From a virus, in the IMG/VR virus record IMGVR_UViG_3300036817_000312, positions 1-38,287 of that record: a stretch of DNA of 38,287 nt. The stretch is one strand, 5' to 3'. A program made the translations under genes and the position numbers. Positions 12,450-19,341 of this stretch are shown here, piece after piece (the stretch's first letter is position 1; each line of letters begins with the position of its first letter). The notes beneath the pieces were generated by a model. The model made no database searches. It had not been told where the DNA came from and saw only the letters and a list, made by a program, of their open reading frames with translations.

Positions 12450-13280
12450 ATGGAAATCGTTCCGTTCTACGGCCAGGACTCGCTGGCAGTCAGCGAGGTT
12501 ATCGTTCGCGTTAATCCCGAAGACCGGGCCCGGGCAGTCGCCTTAGTCGAGCGCACCGGGCAGATCATAAAAGTCGAAGATGAGCAGGGCTTCCAAGCAG
12601 CTAAGCGCGCCGCTGGTGAGCTTAAAGGCATGATCAACGAGATCGAGGCCGCCAAGAAGAGCGCCAAGTTACCCTTCAGTGCTATCAGTGAAGCGATCAA
12701 TTCGCAGGCCAGTGATGTCGGCAGCCCAGTCGGGGCTGAACACCGGCGCGTGCTCGAGCTATTAAACCGCTACGTAGCGCGCCTGGAGGCCGCTAGAGAG
12801 GCTTCTGAGCGTGCCCGAAGGGAGGAACAGCGGCGGATTGAAGCGGACGCTCAGAAGCGAATTATGGAAGCCGAAGCCGCGCGGAAGAAGGCCGAAGAAG
12901 TTGCCCGAGCTGCTGTAGACGAAGCTGCGCGCCAGCGGGCCCTGACTGATGCCGCTAAGCACGAGGCCCAGGTCGCTCAGGAAGAGCTGGCCCGCGAGCT
13001 AGCGATGGAAGCTTCCATGGTCGGAGCCGAGAAGGACCAGCGCGGGCTCGTGGCCGGTGGCCGGGTCGATCATCACTACAAATTTAAACTGGTTAACCTG
13101 CGTGAATGTATTAATGCCGGTTGCATTAATCTGCTTCGCTGGGAGCTGGACCTGCGAGCCTGTCAATCGAGTGTGCGCTCCCAGTTAGATATCGATGAAA
13201 CTCGTGAGCCGCACCTGCCCGGTATCGAGATCACGCGCGAGTTGAATGTCAGTGTCAAAGCCGCCGCTCGGGTGGCCTGA
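12450..13280 (+). CDS. Coiled-coil protein upstream of RecT/Bet
   Basis: This is a 276-aa protein. Residues 50-75 (AAGELKGMINEIEAAKKSAKLPF) precede a long charged coiled coil from about 100 to 190 (LEAAREASERARREEQRRIEADAQKR...). A globular C-terminus follows (VDHHYKFKLVNLRECINAGCINLLRWELD). The order resembles the DUF1351-like proteins that sit next to RecT in many phages, where they may help load or handle DNA. That link is inference from shape and context. Its 3' end lies 7 nt before the RecT ATG. Confidence 0.6.
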   Translation: MEIVPFYGQDSLAVSEVIVRVNPEDRARAVALVERTGQIIKVEDEQGFQAAKRAAGELKGMINEIEAAKKSAKLPFSAISEAINSQASDVGSPVGAEHRRVLELLNRYVARLEAAREASERARREEQRRIEADAQKRIMEAEAARKKAEEVARAAVDEAARQRALTDAAKHEAQVAQEELARELAMEASMVGAEKDQRGLVAGGRVDHHYKFKLVNLRECINAGCINLLRWELDLRACQSSVRSQLDIDETREPHLPGIEITRELNVSVKAAARVA

Positions 13281-13287
13281 AGAACCC

Positions 13288-14412
13288 ATGAGTGCAAACC
13301 CCCAAATCCAATCCTACTATCAACAACCACCACCGATGCCGCCCTTTCTATCTGAAGAAGAGTGCGCGCTTCTGAAACGAACCCAGCTGTCCGCTTTCAA
13401 GGAAGACGAGCAGGAAACCTTCATTCGCATTTGTCAGCGCACCAAGCTGGACCCATTTACCAAACAGATCTATGCCACGCGCCGTTATAACAAGGTCAAA
13501 GATGAGCACGGCCAGACAAGGAAAGTGCCGACCTTAGTAGCCGTGACCGGCATCATGGGCCTGTGCGCCCTGGCCGAACGAACCCGCGACTATGACGGCT
13601 GCGAGATCAGTTGGTCAGCTAAAGACGGGGCCTGGAAAGGCGAATGGCTCGAAGATGGAGCGCCGGAGGCGGCTAAGTGCGTCGTCTACCATAAGCACCG
13701 GAGCCATCCCGAAGTCGGTATTGCCCGCTGGAGTTCCTATGTCGGCCAGCAATGGAACAATGAAGTTAAACAGTGGGAGATCACCGATTTCTGGGCCCGG
13801 ATGGGAGACTATATGCTAGCCAAGTGCGCCAAGGCTCAAGCGCTGCGGGGCGCGTTCCCTGACCAGCTTTCCAATGTCTACATCCGCGAAGAACTCGAGA
13901 GCGATATTACCGATTCGGAGACTGAGACTAGCCTGATTCCGCCCGAGGAACGCAAGATTATCGAGAACCGGCAACGGGAAGAAGAGATCAAAGCTAGCGG
14001 CAGATTTGCGGTAGTCGAGGAGAAGCCCTCAGTCGGACCAAAGCCGACCCCGGAACAGATGGCTGAACCGGCACTGGAGCAGGACAAGATCCCAGAAAAG
14101 CCACTGAGCCCGCCGCCGCCAGCGCCGGTCTTCGAGAGCTTGAACGGGCCCGAGTTGTCCAATCCCTCGACTGAGGTCAAAGGTGCGCCGCCGCCCTGGA
14201 AAGAGCACATCGTTCTGGGCGTAACCCATCCACGTTTCCATAAACGCAAGATGGGTGACCTCCAGCCGACCGAGCTGGCGATCATCGAGCGGCAATGGTT
14301 ACCGGCGATCCGCGAACAATGGGACGATGCCACTGATCTGCAGCGGGCTGATGCAGAGGCCTTCGAGCGGGCAATCGCTTTTCACAAAATGGAGAAACCG
14401 GAGGGCCTATGA
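13288..14412 (+). CDS. bet: RecT/Bet-family ssDNA-annealing protein
   Basis: ATG 13288 is preferred to the upstream in-frame start at 13246, which overlaps the previous gene. The 374-aa product has the family core ETFIRICQRTKLDPFTKQIYATRRYN (about residues 43-68), VPTLVAVTGIMGLCALAERT (about 80-99) and MGDYMLAKCAKAQALRGAFPDQLSNVYIREEL (about 172-203). It therefore belongs to the lambda Bet/RecT superfamily, which anneals complementary ssDNA. The C-terminal 170 residues are Pro/Glu-rich and then a small charged domain. It is followed by an ATGA overlap with the next gene. Confidence 0.85.
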   Translation: MSANPQIQSYYQQPPPMPPFLSEEECALLKRTQLSAFKEDEQETFIRICQRTKLDPFTKQIYATRRYNKVKDEHGQTRKVPTLVAVTGIMGLCALAERTRDYDGCEISWSAKDGAWKGEWLEDGAPEAAKCVVYHKHRSHPEVGIARWSSYVGQQWNNEVKQWEITDFWARMGDYMLAKCAKAQALRGAFPDQLSNVYIREELESDITDSETETSLIPPEERKIIENRQREEEIKASGRFAVVEEKPSVGPKPTPEQMAEPALEQDKIPEKPLSPPPPAPVFESLNGPELSNPSTEVKGAPPPWKEHIVLGVTHPRFHKRKMGDLQPTELAIIERQWLPAIREQWDDATDLQRADAEAFERAIAFHKMEKPEGL

Positions 14413-15323
14413 AAGAACTCGCAATTGACGGTGATGCGGCTCGGTTAGTGGCCCTGGAAGAATGCGAACAAAAGATCTTGAGCGCGTATCGGCGCGGGCT
14501 CGAGGCCACCTGTGATATGGCCAAACAGTTCCGCCGGATTCAGCAGTATGAACTTTATAAGGAACGTGGGTGCGGCAGCTTTGAAGAATATGCGGTTAAA
14601 CATTTGCGCGCTGATCTGCGCTCAGTTAACCGGACCCTAGAGGTCGCCGAGGTCATTGAGGTCCTGCGCCGGGCCAATCTGCCGATGCCAGCTAACGAGA
14701 CCCAGGCAGCTGAGCTTTCCAGGCTTGGAGCTGACCATCAGGCCGAGGTCTGGCAACGGCTCCTGAAAGCTGAGGAAGTCCATGAGTTGCCGCTCACCGC
14801 AGCAGCAGTTAAGAAGGCTGTTGATCTAGCCCGGGAAATAATCGAGGCCCAGGCTGAGCGACAGGACGTATTGAGCCCGAAAGGCGTCCAAACCGCGCTG
14901 GATATGGAGTCAGCCGATGGCGCTGGTACACCGAAAAAGATGACGGCAATTGACTCGCAGCCTAAGGTGCCGGAACGGGCGGTCAGGTATGATGAGAGCG
15001 GGGAAGCGGCACTGGAACGCATCAGTCGGCTCTGTGGCGCTGCGGTCGGTAAAGCTATCGAGAGCGGCAATCTGCCGATGACCCAGCGTGAGCTGATTAA
15101 ATGGGCCGAGGAAGGTGATGAGATGGTTGAGCGGCTGGCTCATTATGTTAACGATCTGCGCTGGAAGGTCGATAAAGCTATCCAGTTTGAGATGGCCGGA
15201 CTCGATGAAGCCACGACCTTAACCAAGGTGCGTGAGATGGCCCTGGCCCGAGGTGGCCGGATGAGCTTTACCCTGGCTGATATCAAGGTGGTGGTGGAGC
15301 ACCTCGCAACAGCAGCAGCATGA
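14409..15323 (+). CDS. KorB/ParB-like HTH protein, function uncertain
   Basis: This is a 304-aa protein. Residues 45-100 (QQYELYKERGCGSFEEYAVKHLRADLRSVNRTLEVAEVIEVLRR) read like a DNA-binding HTH of the type in plasmid/phage ParB- or KorB-like regulators. Further helices follow, and a C-terminal AIQFEMAGLDEATTLTKVREMAL block. It might regulate the recombination/replication operon in which it sits. The ParB N-terminal nuclease motif is absent. It is coupled to Bet (ATGA) and to the next gene. Confidence 0.5.
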   Translation: MKELAIDGDAARLVALEECEQKILSAYRRGLEATCDMAKQFRRIQQYELYKERGCGSFEEYAVKHLRADLRSVNRTLEVAEVIEVLRRANLPMPANETQAAELSRLGADHQAEVWQRLLKAEEVHELPLTAAAVKKAVDLAREIIEAQAERQDVLSPKGVQTALDMESADGAGTPKKMTAIDSQPKVPERAVRYDESGEAALERISRLCGAAVGKAIESGNLPMTQRELIKWAEEGDEMVERLAHYVNDLRWKVDKAIQFEMAGLDEATTLTKVREMALARGGRMSFTLADIKVVVEHLATAAA

Positions 15324-15640
15324 AACGGCAACGCCTTGAGATCGGTCATCCGCTGGCGATCGGTGTCCACTGGTATGATTACGTCTGCACCGAAATGCAG
15401 TTAGAAGATCGCGAGGGCGAGGTTGTCGGCTGGCGCGATAGTCAGGTCATTGTCCGGGTCAAGGGTTATGGTGTTTTACGTTTCTGGAAACATAGCGGCC
15501 TGGAGGTCGGTAACGGCGATCACGCCCGGCGCGGATTTAGAGTCGATCTGAAAGAACTCGAGCAAAGCCTACAACCAGCGCCTGGGGTCGAGGTCACCCT
15601 GGACGCAGTTGGCGAGGTCCAAGAGGTACAAAGCCCATGA
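15320..15640 (+). CDS. Small beta-rich hypothetical protein
   Basis: This is a 106-aa protein starting at ATG 15320 in an ATGA overlap: MKRQRLEIGHPLAIGVHWYDYVCTEMQLED..., then REGEVVGWRDSQVIVRVKGYGVLRFWKH. The alternating strands suggest an SH3-like or OB-like barrel. No family was assigned. It is part of the tight operon between the HTH gene and the small zinc protein. Confidence 0.6.
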   Translation: MKRQRLEIGHPLAIGVHWYDYVCTEMQLEDREGEVVGWRDSQVIVRVKGYGVLRFWKHSGLEVGNGDHARRGFRVDLKELEQSLQPAPGVEVTLDAVGEVQEVQSP

Positions 15641-15813
15641 GCCGGTGTCCTGCCTGCGGCAACATTTTGCCCGATGAATGGCTCAGGAGCGAGGGCGCAG
15701 CCCTCCTGGGCCGTAAAGGTGGCCAGAATAAGGCGCGAACCGGGGCCAAGGAAGCTGCCAGAGCCCGCTGGCGCGAGTCGCGAGCCAAGAAAAAAGAGCC
15801 GAAAAATACTTGA
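15637..15813 (+). CDS. Small zinc-knuckle basic protein
   Basis: ATG 15637 (ATGA overlap) to TGA 15813 gives 58 aa: MSRCPACGNILPDEWLRSEGAALLGRKGGQNKARTG, then an Ala/Arg-rich helix (KEAARARWRESRAKKK). One CPAC knuckle plus a basic helix suggests a nucleic-acid-binding protein common in phages. The stop codon lies inside the start of the dyad promoter for the helicase. Confidence 0.6.
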   Translation: MSRCPACGNILPDEWLRSEGAALLGRKGGQNKARTGAKEAARARWRESRAKKKEPKNT

Positions 15814-15864
15814 AAAATCCATTGCTTTTTCAAGCGGATCGACGAGGTTCTCCATTGCAAGCAA
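15801..15864 (+). promoter_or_regulatory. Shared dyad element before helicase, weak -10
   Basis: GAAAAATACTTGAAAAATC is followed by CATTGCTTTTTCAAGC and GGATCGACGAGG. The dyad region is recognisable but degenerate, and the CGATATAT box of the other copies is missing. The ATG follows GCAAGCAA. This copy may be weaker or differently regulated. Confidence 0.5.
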
Positions 15865-17466
15865 ATGAAAAAATTCCGACCTTATCAAAGCGAAGCCGCT
15901 AACGCGATTCTGGCTGCCTGGAAGGCAGGCCAGAACTGTATTACGGTGGTTGCGACCGGCGGTGGCAAAACCCTGATTGCGGCTGGCACAACTGCCAAGG
16001 CTAAAGCGATCGGTAATAGCGCTGGCCGGGTGCTCTTTTTAGCTAACCGTAACGAACTGTGTACCCAGCCGCTGGAAGCTTTCCGCGACCAGCTGGGTTA
16101 TGTACCGGCCTTAGAAAAGGGCGAATCGTTCGCACCGCTCTCAGCCGATGTCGTTATTGGCAGTGTCCAAACCCTCAGCCGCAAGAAACGCCTGGAGCGG
16201 TTCCCGCGCGATCATTTCCAATACATCTTCGCTGACGAGTGTCACATGAGCGTGGCGCAGAGTTGGAAACGGATCTTCGAACACTTCAGCTCGGCCAAGC
16301 GTTGCGGCATTACGGCTACTCCGTTCCGCAGCGATGGTAAGAAGTTAGCTGACCTCTTCGAGGTCGAAGCTTACCGGAAAGATCTGCTGGACCTAGTCGA
16401 TGACGGTTACCTTGTTAACCCCGATCATGTTGATAAGTTAAAGACCGCGATCAGCTTGGCCCAGGTCCGGGTCAAGCATACCACCAGCGGTCTGGACTAC
16501 GATGTTAACGATGCCGCTGACGCGATTGAGCCCTACTTCCGCGAGATCGCTAAAGAACTGGCTCAAAAGCATGCTTCTCGCAAGATCTTGGCTTTTCTAC
16601 CGCTGGTAGTCTCGAGCCAGAAATTCGTTGCCGCCTGCCGAGCTGAGGGTATCAACGCTGTCCATATCGATGGCGAAGACCCGGAGCGCGATCAGAAGCT
16701 GGAAGCATTCCGCCAGGGCCGGATCGCCTTACTATCCAATTCCAACTTGCTCCATACCGGTGTCGATCTGATCCCGTGCGATGCGACTCTGTGCCTGCGC
16801 CCGACCCGAAGCAAAGTTTTGTACCAGCAAGTAGTCGGACGGTCGACGCGGATTCTACCCGGGACCATTGACGGCATCGAGGACGGTGCTAGTCGCCGGG
16901 CCGCGATTGCGGCAAGCACTAAGCCGATGAGTTACATCATCGATCCGCTTTGGTTATCGAATGATTTCGATCTGTGCACGCCTTCCTTCCTTGTGGCTAA
17001 CAGCCAGGAGGAAGCTGTACAGATGACTAAGCGAGCTGGGCCCAGCTATTCGTTGCGTCAATTGCGTCGTCAAGTTCAACTCGAACGAGAGGAGGCAATA
17101 CGGCGGCGCTTAGAAGCGACCGCCAAATTTCGCGAAGGCCGAATCCCGGCAACGCTCCTGGCAGCGGGGCTCCACGACCACAGCCTGCTCAACTACACGC
17201 CGGTCTATGCTTGGGAAGCAGCCCCTCCCACACGGTTTTCCAGGCTCGTGCTCTCAAAAGCCGGGATCGACCCGGAGAGCGTCAAATCGGAAGGGCTCGC
17301 TCGGGAAATCATGCGGGCGATTGGCCGAAGGCGCTTTCAAGGTCTTGCTGAAATCAGGGCTCTTGGCGCTGCGGCAGATGCTGGGGTAGCTGATATCTGG
17401 GACCTGAGCAAGGAACAGGCGCGGGCTTACATGCATCAGCAGCTGGCCGTACGAGGCATGGTATGA
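15865..17466 (+). CDS. SF2 DEAD/DEAH-box helicase
   Basis: This is a 533-aa protein. It has a Q-like FRPYQSEAANAI (residues 4-15), motif I ATGGGKT (30-36), motif II DECH (124-127), motif III TATPF (150-154) and motif VI QVVGRSTR (about 328-335). This is a complete superfamily II helicase of the type used for phage replication or recombination. The C-terminal 150 residues include a charged coiled coil and a compact helical domain (AREIMRAIGRRRFQGLAEIRALGA). The preceding dyad suggests early expression. It overlaps the next gene by 4 nt. Confidence 0.9.
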   Translation: MKKFRPYQSEAANAILAAWKAGQNCITVVATGGGKTLIAAGTTAKAKAIGNSAGRVLFLANRNELCTQPLEAFRDQLGYVPALEKGESFAPLSADVVIGSVQTLSRKKRLERFPRDHFQYIFADECHMSVAQSWKRIFEHFSSAKRCGITATPFRSDGKKLADLFEVEAYRKDLLDLVDDGYLVNPDHVDKLKTAISLAQVRVKHTTSGLDYDVNDAADAIEPYFREIAKELAQKHASRKILAFLPLVVSSQKFVAACRAEGINAVHIDGEDPERDQKLEAFRQGRIALLSNSNLLHTGVDLIPCDATLCLRPTRSKVLYQQVVGRSTRILPGTIDGIEDGASRRAAIAASTKPMSYIIDPLWLSNDFDLCTPSFLVANSQEEAVQMTKRAGPSYSLRQLRRQVQLEREEAIRRRLEATAKFREGRIPATLLAAGLHDHSLLNYTPVYAWEAAPPTRFSRLVLSKAGIDPESVKSEGLAREIMRAIGRRRFQGLAEIRALGAAADAGVADIWDLSKEQARAYMHQQLAVRGMV

Positions 17467-17945
17467 CCGAGAAGGAACTCTACGAAGTGTATGCTCGCTG
17501 GAGCGGGGAACTCCACTTTTGGGTCACTAAACATCTGGGCCGCCATATCGATTGCGAGTTTTTCCCGGCCCCGGATTGGACGTTTAAACTGTATGGCGGC
17601 GAGGCCCAGCGCGGCCCGACCGAGTTTATCGAGGGCGAGCAAGGTTTTATTGGTATTTCCACCGTGCCTAAGCTGATCCGGCCCCCGGACGAACGCACTG
17701 AGACGATCTTTTTGCCTAGGCCCGAGGATGATCCCACCCAGCGGGACTTAGATGATGTCTTCCGCCTGCTGTGTCTGGCGGCTGCCCGCCTCTTGCGCGT
17801 CAAACTAGCCAAGCCAGTTTTAACTAGTGGCGATTCGACTCAAAGATTACCCGCATCTGCTCAAGCTGCTCCAGCCAGCAGACCTAAGAGAGTTCGGGCC
17901 CGGCATCCAGCCAAGCTTAGACAACCACCCCCAGCCAAAGACTGA
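17463..17945 (+). CDS. Hypothetical protein overlapping VRR-NUC gene
   Basis: This is a 160-aa frame starting ATGA-coupled at 17463. The first 115 residues (MTEKELYEVYARWSGELHFWVTKHLGRHIDCEF...) look real and alpha/beta. The final 40 (SGDSTQRLPASAQAAPASRPKRVRARHPAKLRQPP) lie over the start of the VRR-NUC gene and look like read-through in a second frame. The functional protein may therefore be mostly the N-terminal 120 residues. No family was recognised. Confidence 0.6.
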   Translation: MTEKELYEVYARWSGELHFWVTKHLGRHIDCEFFPAPDWTFKLYGGEAQRGPTEFIEGEQGFIGISTVPKLIRPPDERTETIFLPRPEDDPTQRDLDDVFRLLCLAAARLLRVKLAKPVLTSGDSTQRLPASAQAAPASRPKRVRARHPAKLRQPPPAKD

Positions 17946-18246
17946 CCGGCTCGAGCGCGATGAGCAGAAGCAGTTTGCTAACTGGTGTCTTTTGAAGGGT
18001 TACCCGTTTAGTTGGCATGCAACTCATACCCGAAGTAAAGCGACTCCAGGCACGCCCGATTTCTGGGTTGGTGTCGCCGGAGTGGGGCTCTGGATCGAGT
18101 TCAAGCGCGATTGCGAAAGCAAGCTATCGGCTGCTCAGGAACAGTTCGGTCGCCAGCTCGAGGAGCAGGGGATGCGGCTCTACGTTGTTTACTCAGCCGC
18201 TGAGGCTATCGCTTTGGTGCAGTTTTTTCTGCTGCGGCTGCCTTGA
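17827..18246 (+). CDS. VRR-NUC domain nuclease
   Basis: This is a 139-aa protein from GTG 17827. Residues 43-116 show the VRR-NUC/PD-(D/E)xK order: ERDEQKQFANWC with a catalytic-type Glu, then ATPGTPDFWVG with GxPD, then LWIEFKRD with ExK, then SAAQEQFGRQLEEQGMRLYVV. These nucleases are frequent in phage replication/recombination modules and may process branched DNA. The first 40 residues overlap the previous gene by 119 nt in another frame. A downstream start near 17960 is possible but would trim the N-terminus. Confidence 0.8.
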   Translation: MAIRLKDYPHLLKLLQPADLREFGPGIQPSLDNHPQPKTDRLERDEQKQFANWCLLKGYPFSWHATHTRSKATPGTPDFWVGVAGVGLWIEFKRDCESKLSAAQEQFGRQLEEQGMRLYVVYSAAEAIALVQFFLLRLP

Positions 18247-18272
18247 AAAAGCATGCTTAAGCATGCTTTTAA
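18245..18272 (+). repeat. Double GCATGC palindrome
   Basis: GAAAAAGCATGC TTAA GCATGCTTTTAAG is a doubled version of the dyad at 9721 and 10128. It begins at the stop codon of the VRR-NUC gene and could fold as one long hairpin, so it may act as a terminator or operator here. Confidence 0.5.
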
Positions 18273-18472
18273 GAAGAACCGGCTCCCGCCGGGGAACCCT
18301 TACTGCAGGCTCAGTCGCCGCCGGGCTCGCTGCCCTCCCGGGCAGAAGACCCCAGAACCCCACTGTGAAAGCTACAGGAACGAAGAGTAGGGGTTCAAAA
18401 TTTGGTGTCAAGCCTAAAAGCGAGATTATCGACAAAAAGACGATTAAGAACAGAAGCAAGCAAAAGGAGATT

Positions 18473-18973
18473 ATGTCGAAGAAAAAGAATTACGGACAAC
18501 TATGGATTCCGACAGTACAGCAGGCCGTGGAAGATTCTTTCGAAGAAAAACCCGCTGGCATGCCCTCGCTATCGGTCATTAAAGCTGAGGTGGCAAAGCT
18601 TGGTTTACTGGATAGTGACGCCGAGTACATCTATCACGCCTGGATGGCTAACGGGTTCAAGAACGCGCGAGGCCATAAGATTATCAGCTGGCATTCAGCC
18701 ATCCGCACTTGGGCCATCAACCGATTCTTCCCCAGCCAGAAAGAAGCATTGCGCGCAGCAACCCGGCCCAAGCCGCCGGAACCGCCCAGCTGGGTGCCCC
18801 CGACCAAAGAAGCTTTCCTGGCCTATTGCCAGGAAAAAAAGATGACCGGCTCCTATGGCCTGCGCCTGTACCGGTTCTTGGTGGCACGCAACTGGAAGTA
18901 CTTCGGGGTGCCGGTCACCAGCGACGAGCAATGGAAAGCGATCTGTCACACCCATGAGTTTAATGACCGATGA
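18473..18973 (+). CDS. Replication-initiator-like protein with duplicated module
   Basis: ATG 18473 has an AGGAG 5 nt upstream, so it is preferred to the long composite frame opening at 18017. The 166-aa product contains two similar helical modules. One is AEYIYHAWMANGFKNARGHKIISWHSAIRTWAINRF (residues about 50-86), the other FLAYCQEKKMTGSYGLRLYRFLVARNWKYFGVPVTSDEQWKAICHT (about 117-161). This Y..w.a.gW......i..W..a.rtW pattern is typical of phage replication proteins of the DnaT/gpO type, but the assignment is tentative. Confidence 0.6.
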   Translation: MSKKKNYGQLWIPTVQQAVEDSFEEKPAGMPSLSVIKAEVAKLGLLDSDAEYIYHAWMANGFKNARGHKIISWHSAIRTWAINRFFPSQKEALRAATRPKPPEPPSWVPPTKEAFLAYCQEKKMTGSYGLRLYRFLVARNWKYFGVPVTSDEQWKAICHTHEFNDR

Positions 18974-19293
18974 AAGCAGCTTACCTTTGCCGCAACCTGA
19001 AGCTCTCGATCGAGCGCCTGGATGAAACCTCCCAGATCCGTTTGTGTTTAAGAAACGATGTCAGTCTAGAGGAGGTCGATCTATGTTACGACGTAGGAGA
19101 GGGCACACTCGATCGGCGCTATCACCTGCGCGAAGCGATGGTGATAGGGATGCGCCGGTTAGTGAGCCTAGCAGTCGATGCCGGGCTGATCTCGGATTAC
19201 CCTGGAGAGCACACGAGTTTGAAGTCTGGCAACGGCAAGATGGGAGCGCCCGACCCACTTATCATGTGCTCGATCGACGAGGACTACTTGTAG
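18970..19293 (+). CDS. Hypothetical protein
   Basis: This is a 107-aa protein, MKAAYLCRNLKLSIERLDETSQIRLCLRNDVSLEEVDLCYDV..., starting in an ATGA overlap with the replication gene. Helical (YHLREAMVIGMRRLVSLAVDAGLISDYPG). No family was recognised. About 50 nt separate it from the large terminase gene. Confidence 0.6.
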   Translation: MKAAYLCRNLKLSIERLDETSQIRLCLRNDVSLEEVDLCYDVGEGTLDRRYHLREAMVIGMRRLVSLAVDAGLISDYPGEHTSLKSGNGKMGAPDPLIMCSIDEDYL

Positions 19294-19341
19294 CGATTTT
19301 TATGGATCTACAGATCGCTCGAGATGTGGCAACAATCATGA

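Noticed and set aside
18017-18472. N-terminal extension of the replication-like gene
   Set aside because: Ser/Arg-rich and overlapping the VRR-NUC gene. ATG 18473 has a clear AGGAG and begins the recognisable sequence.
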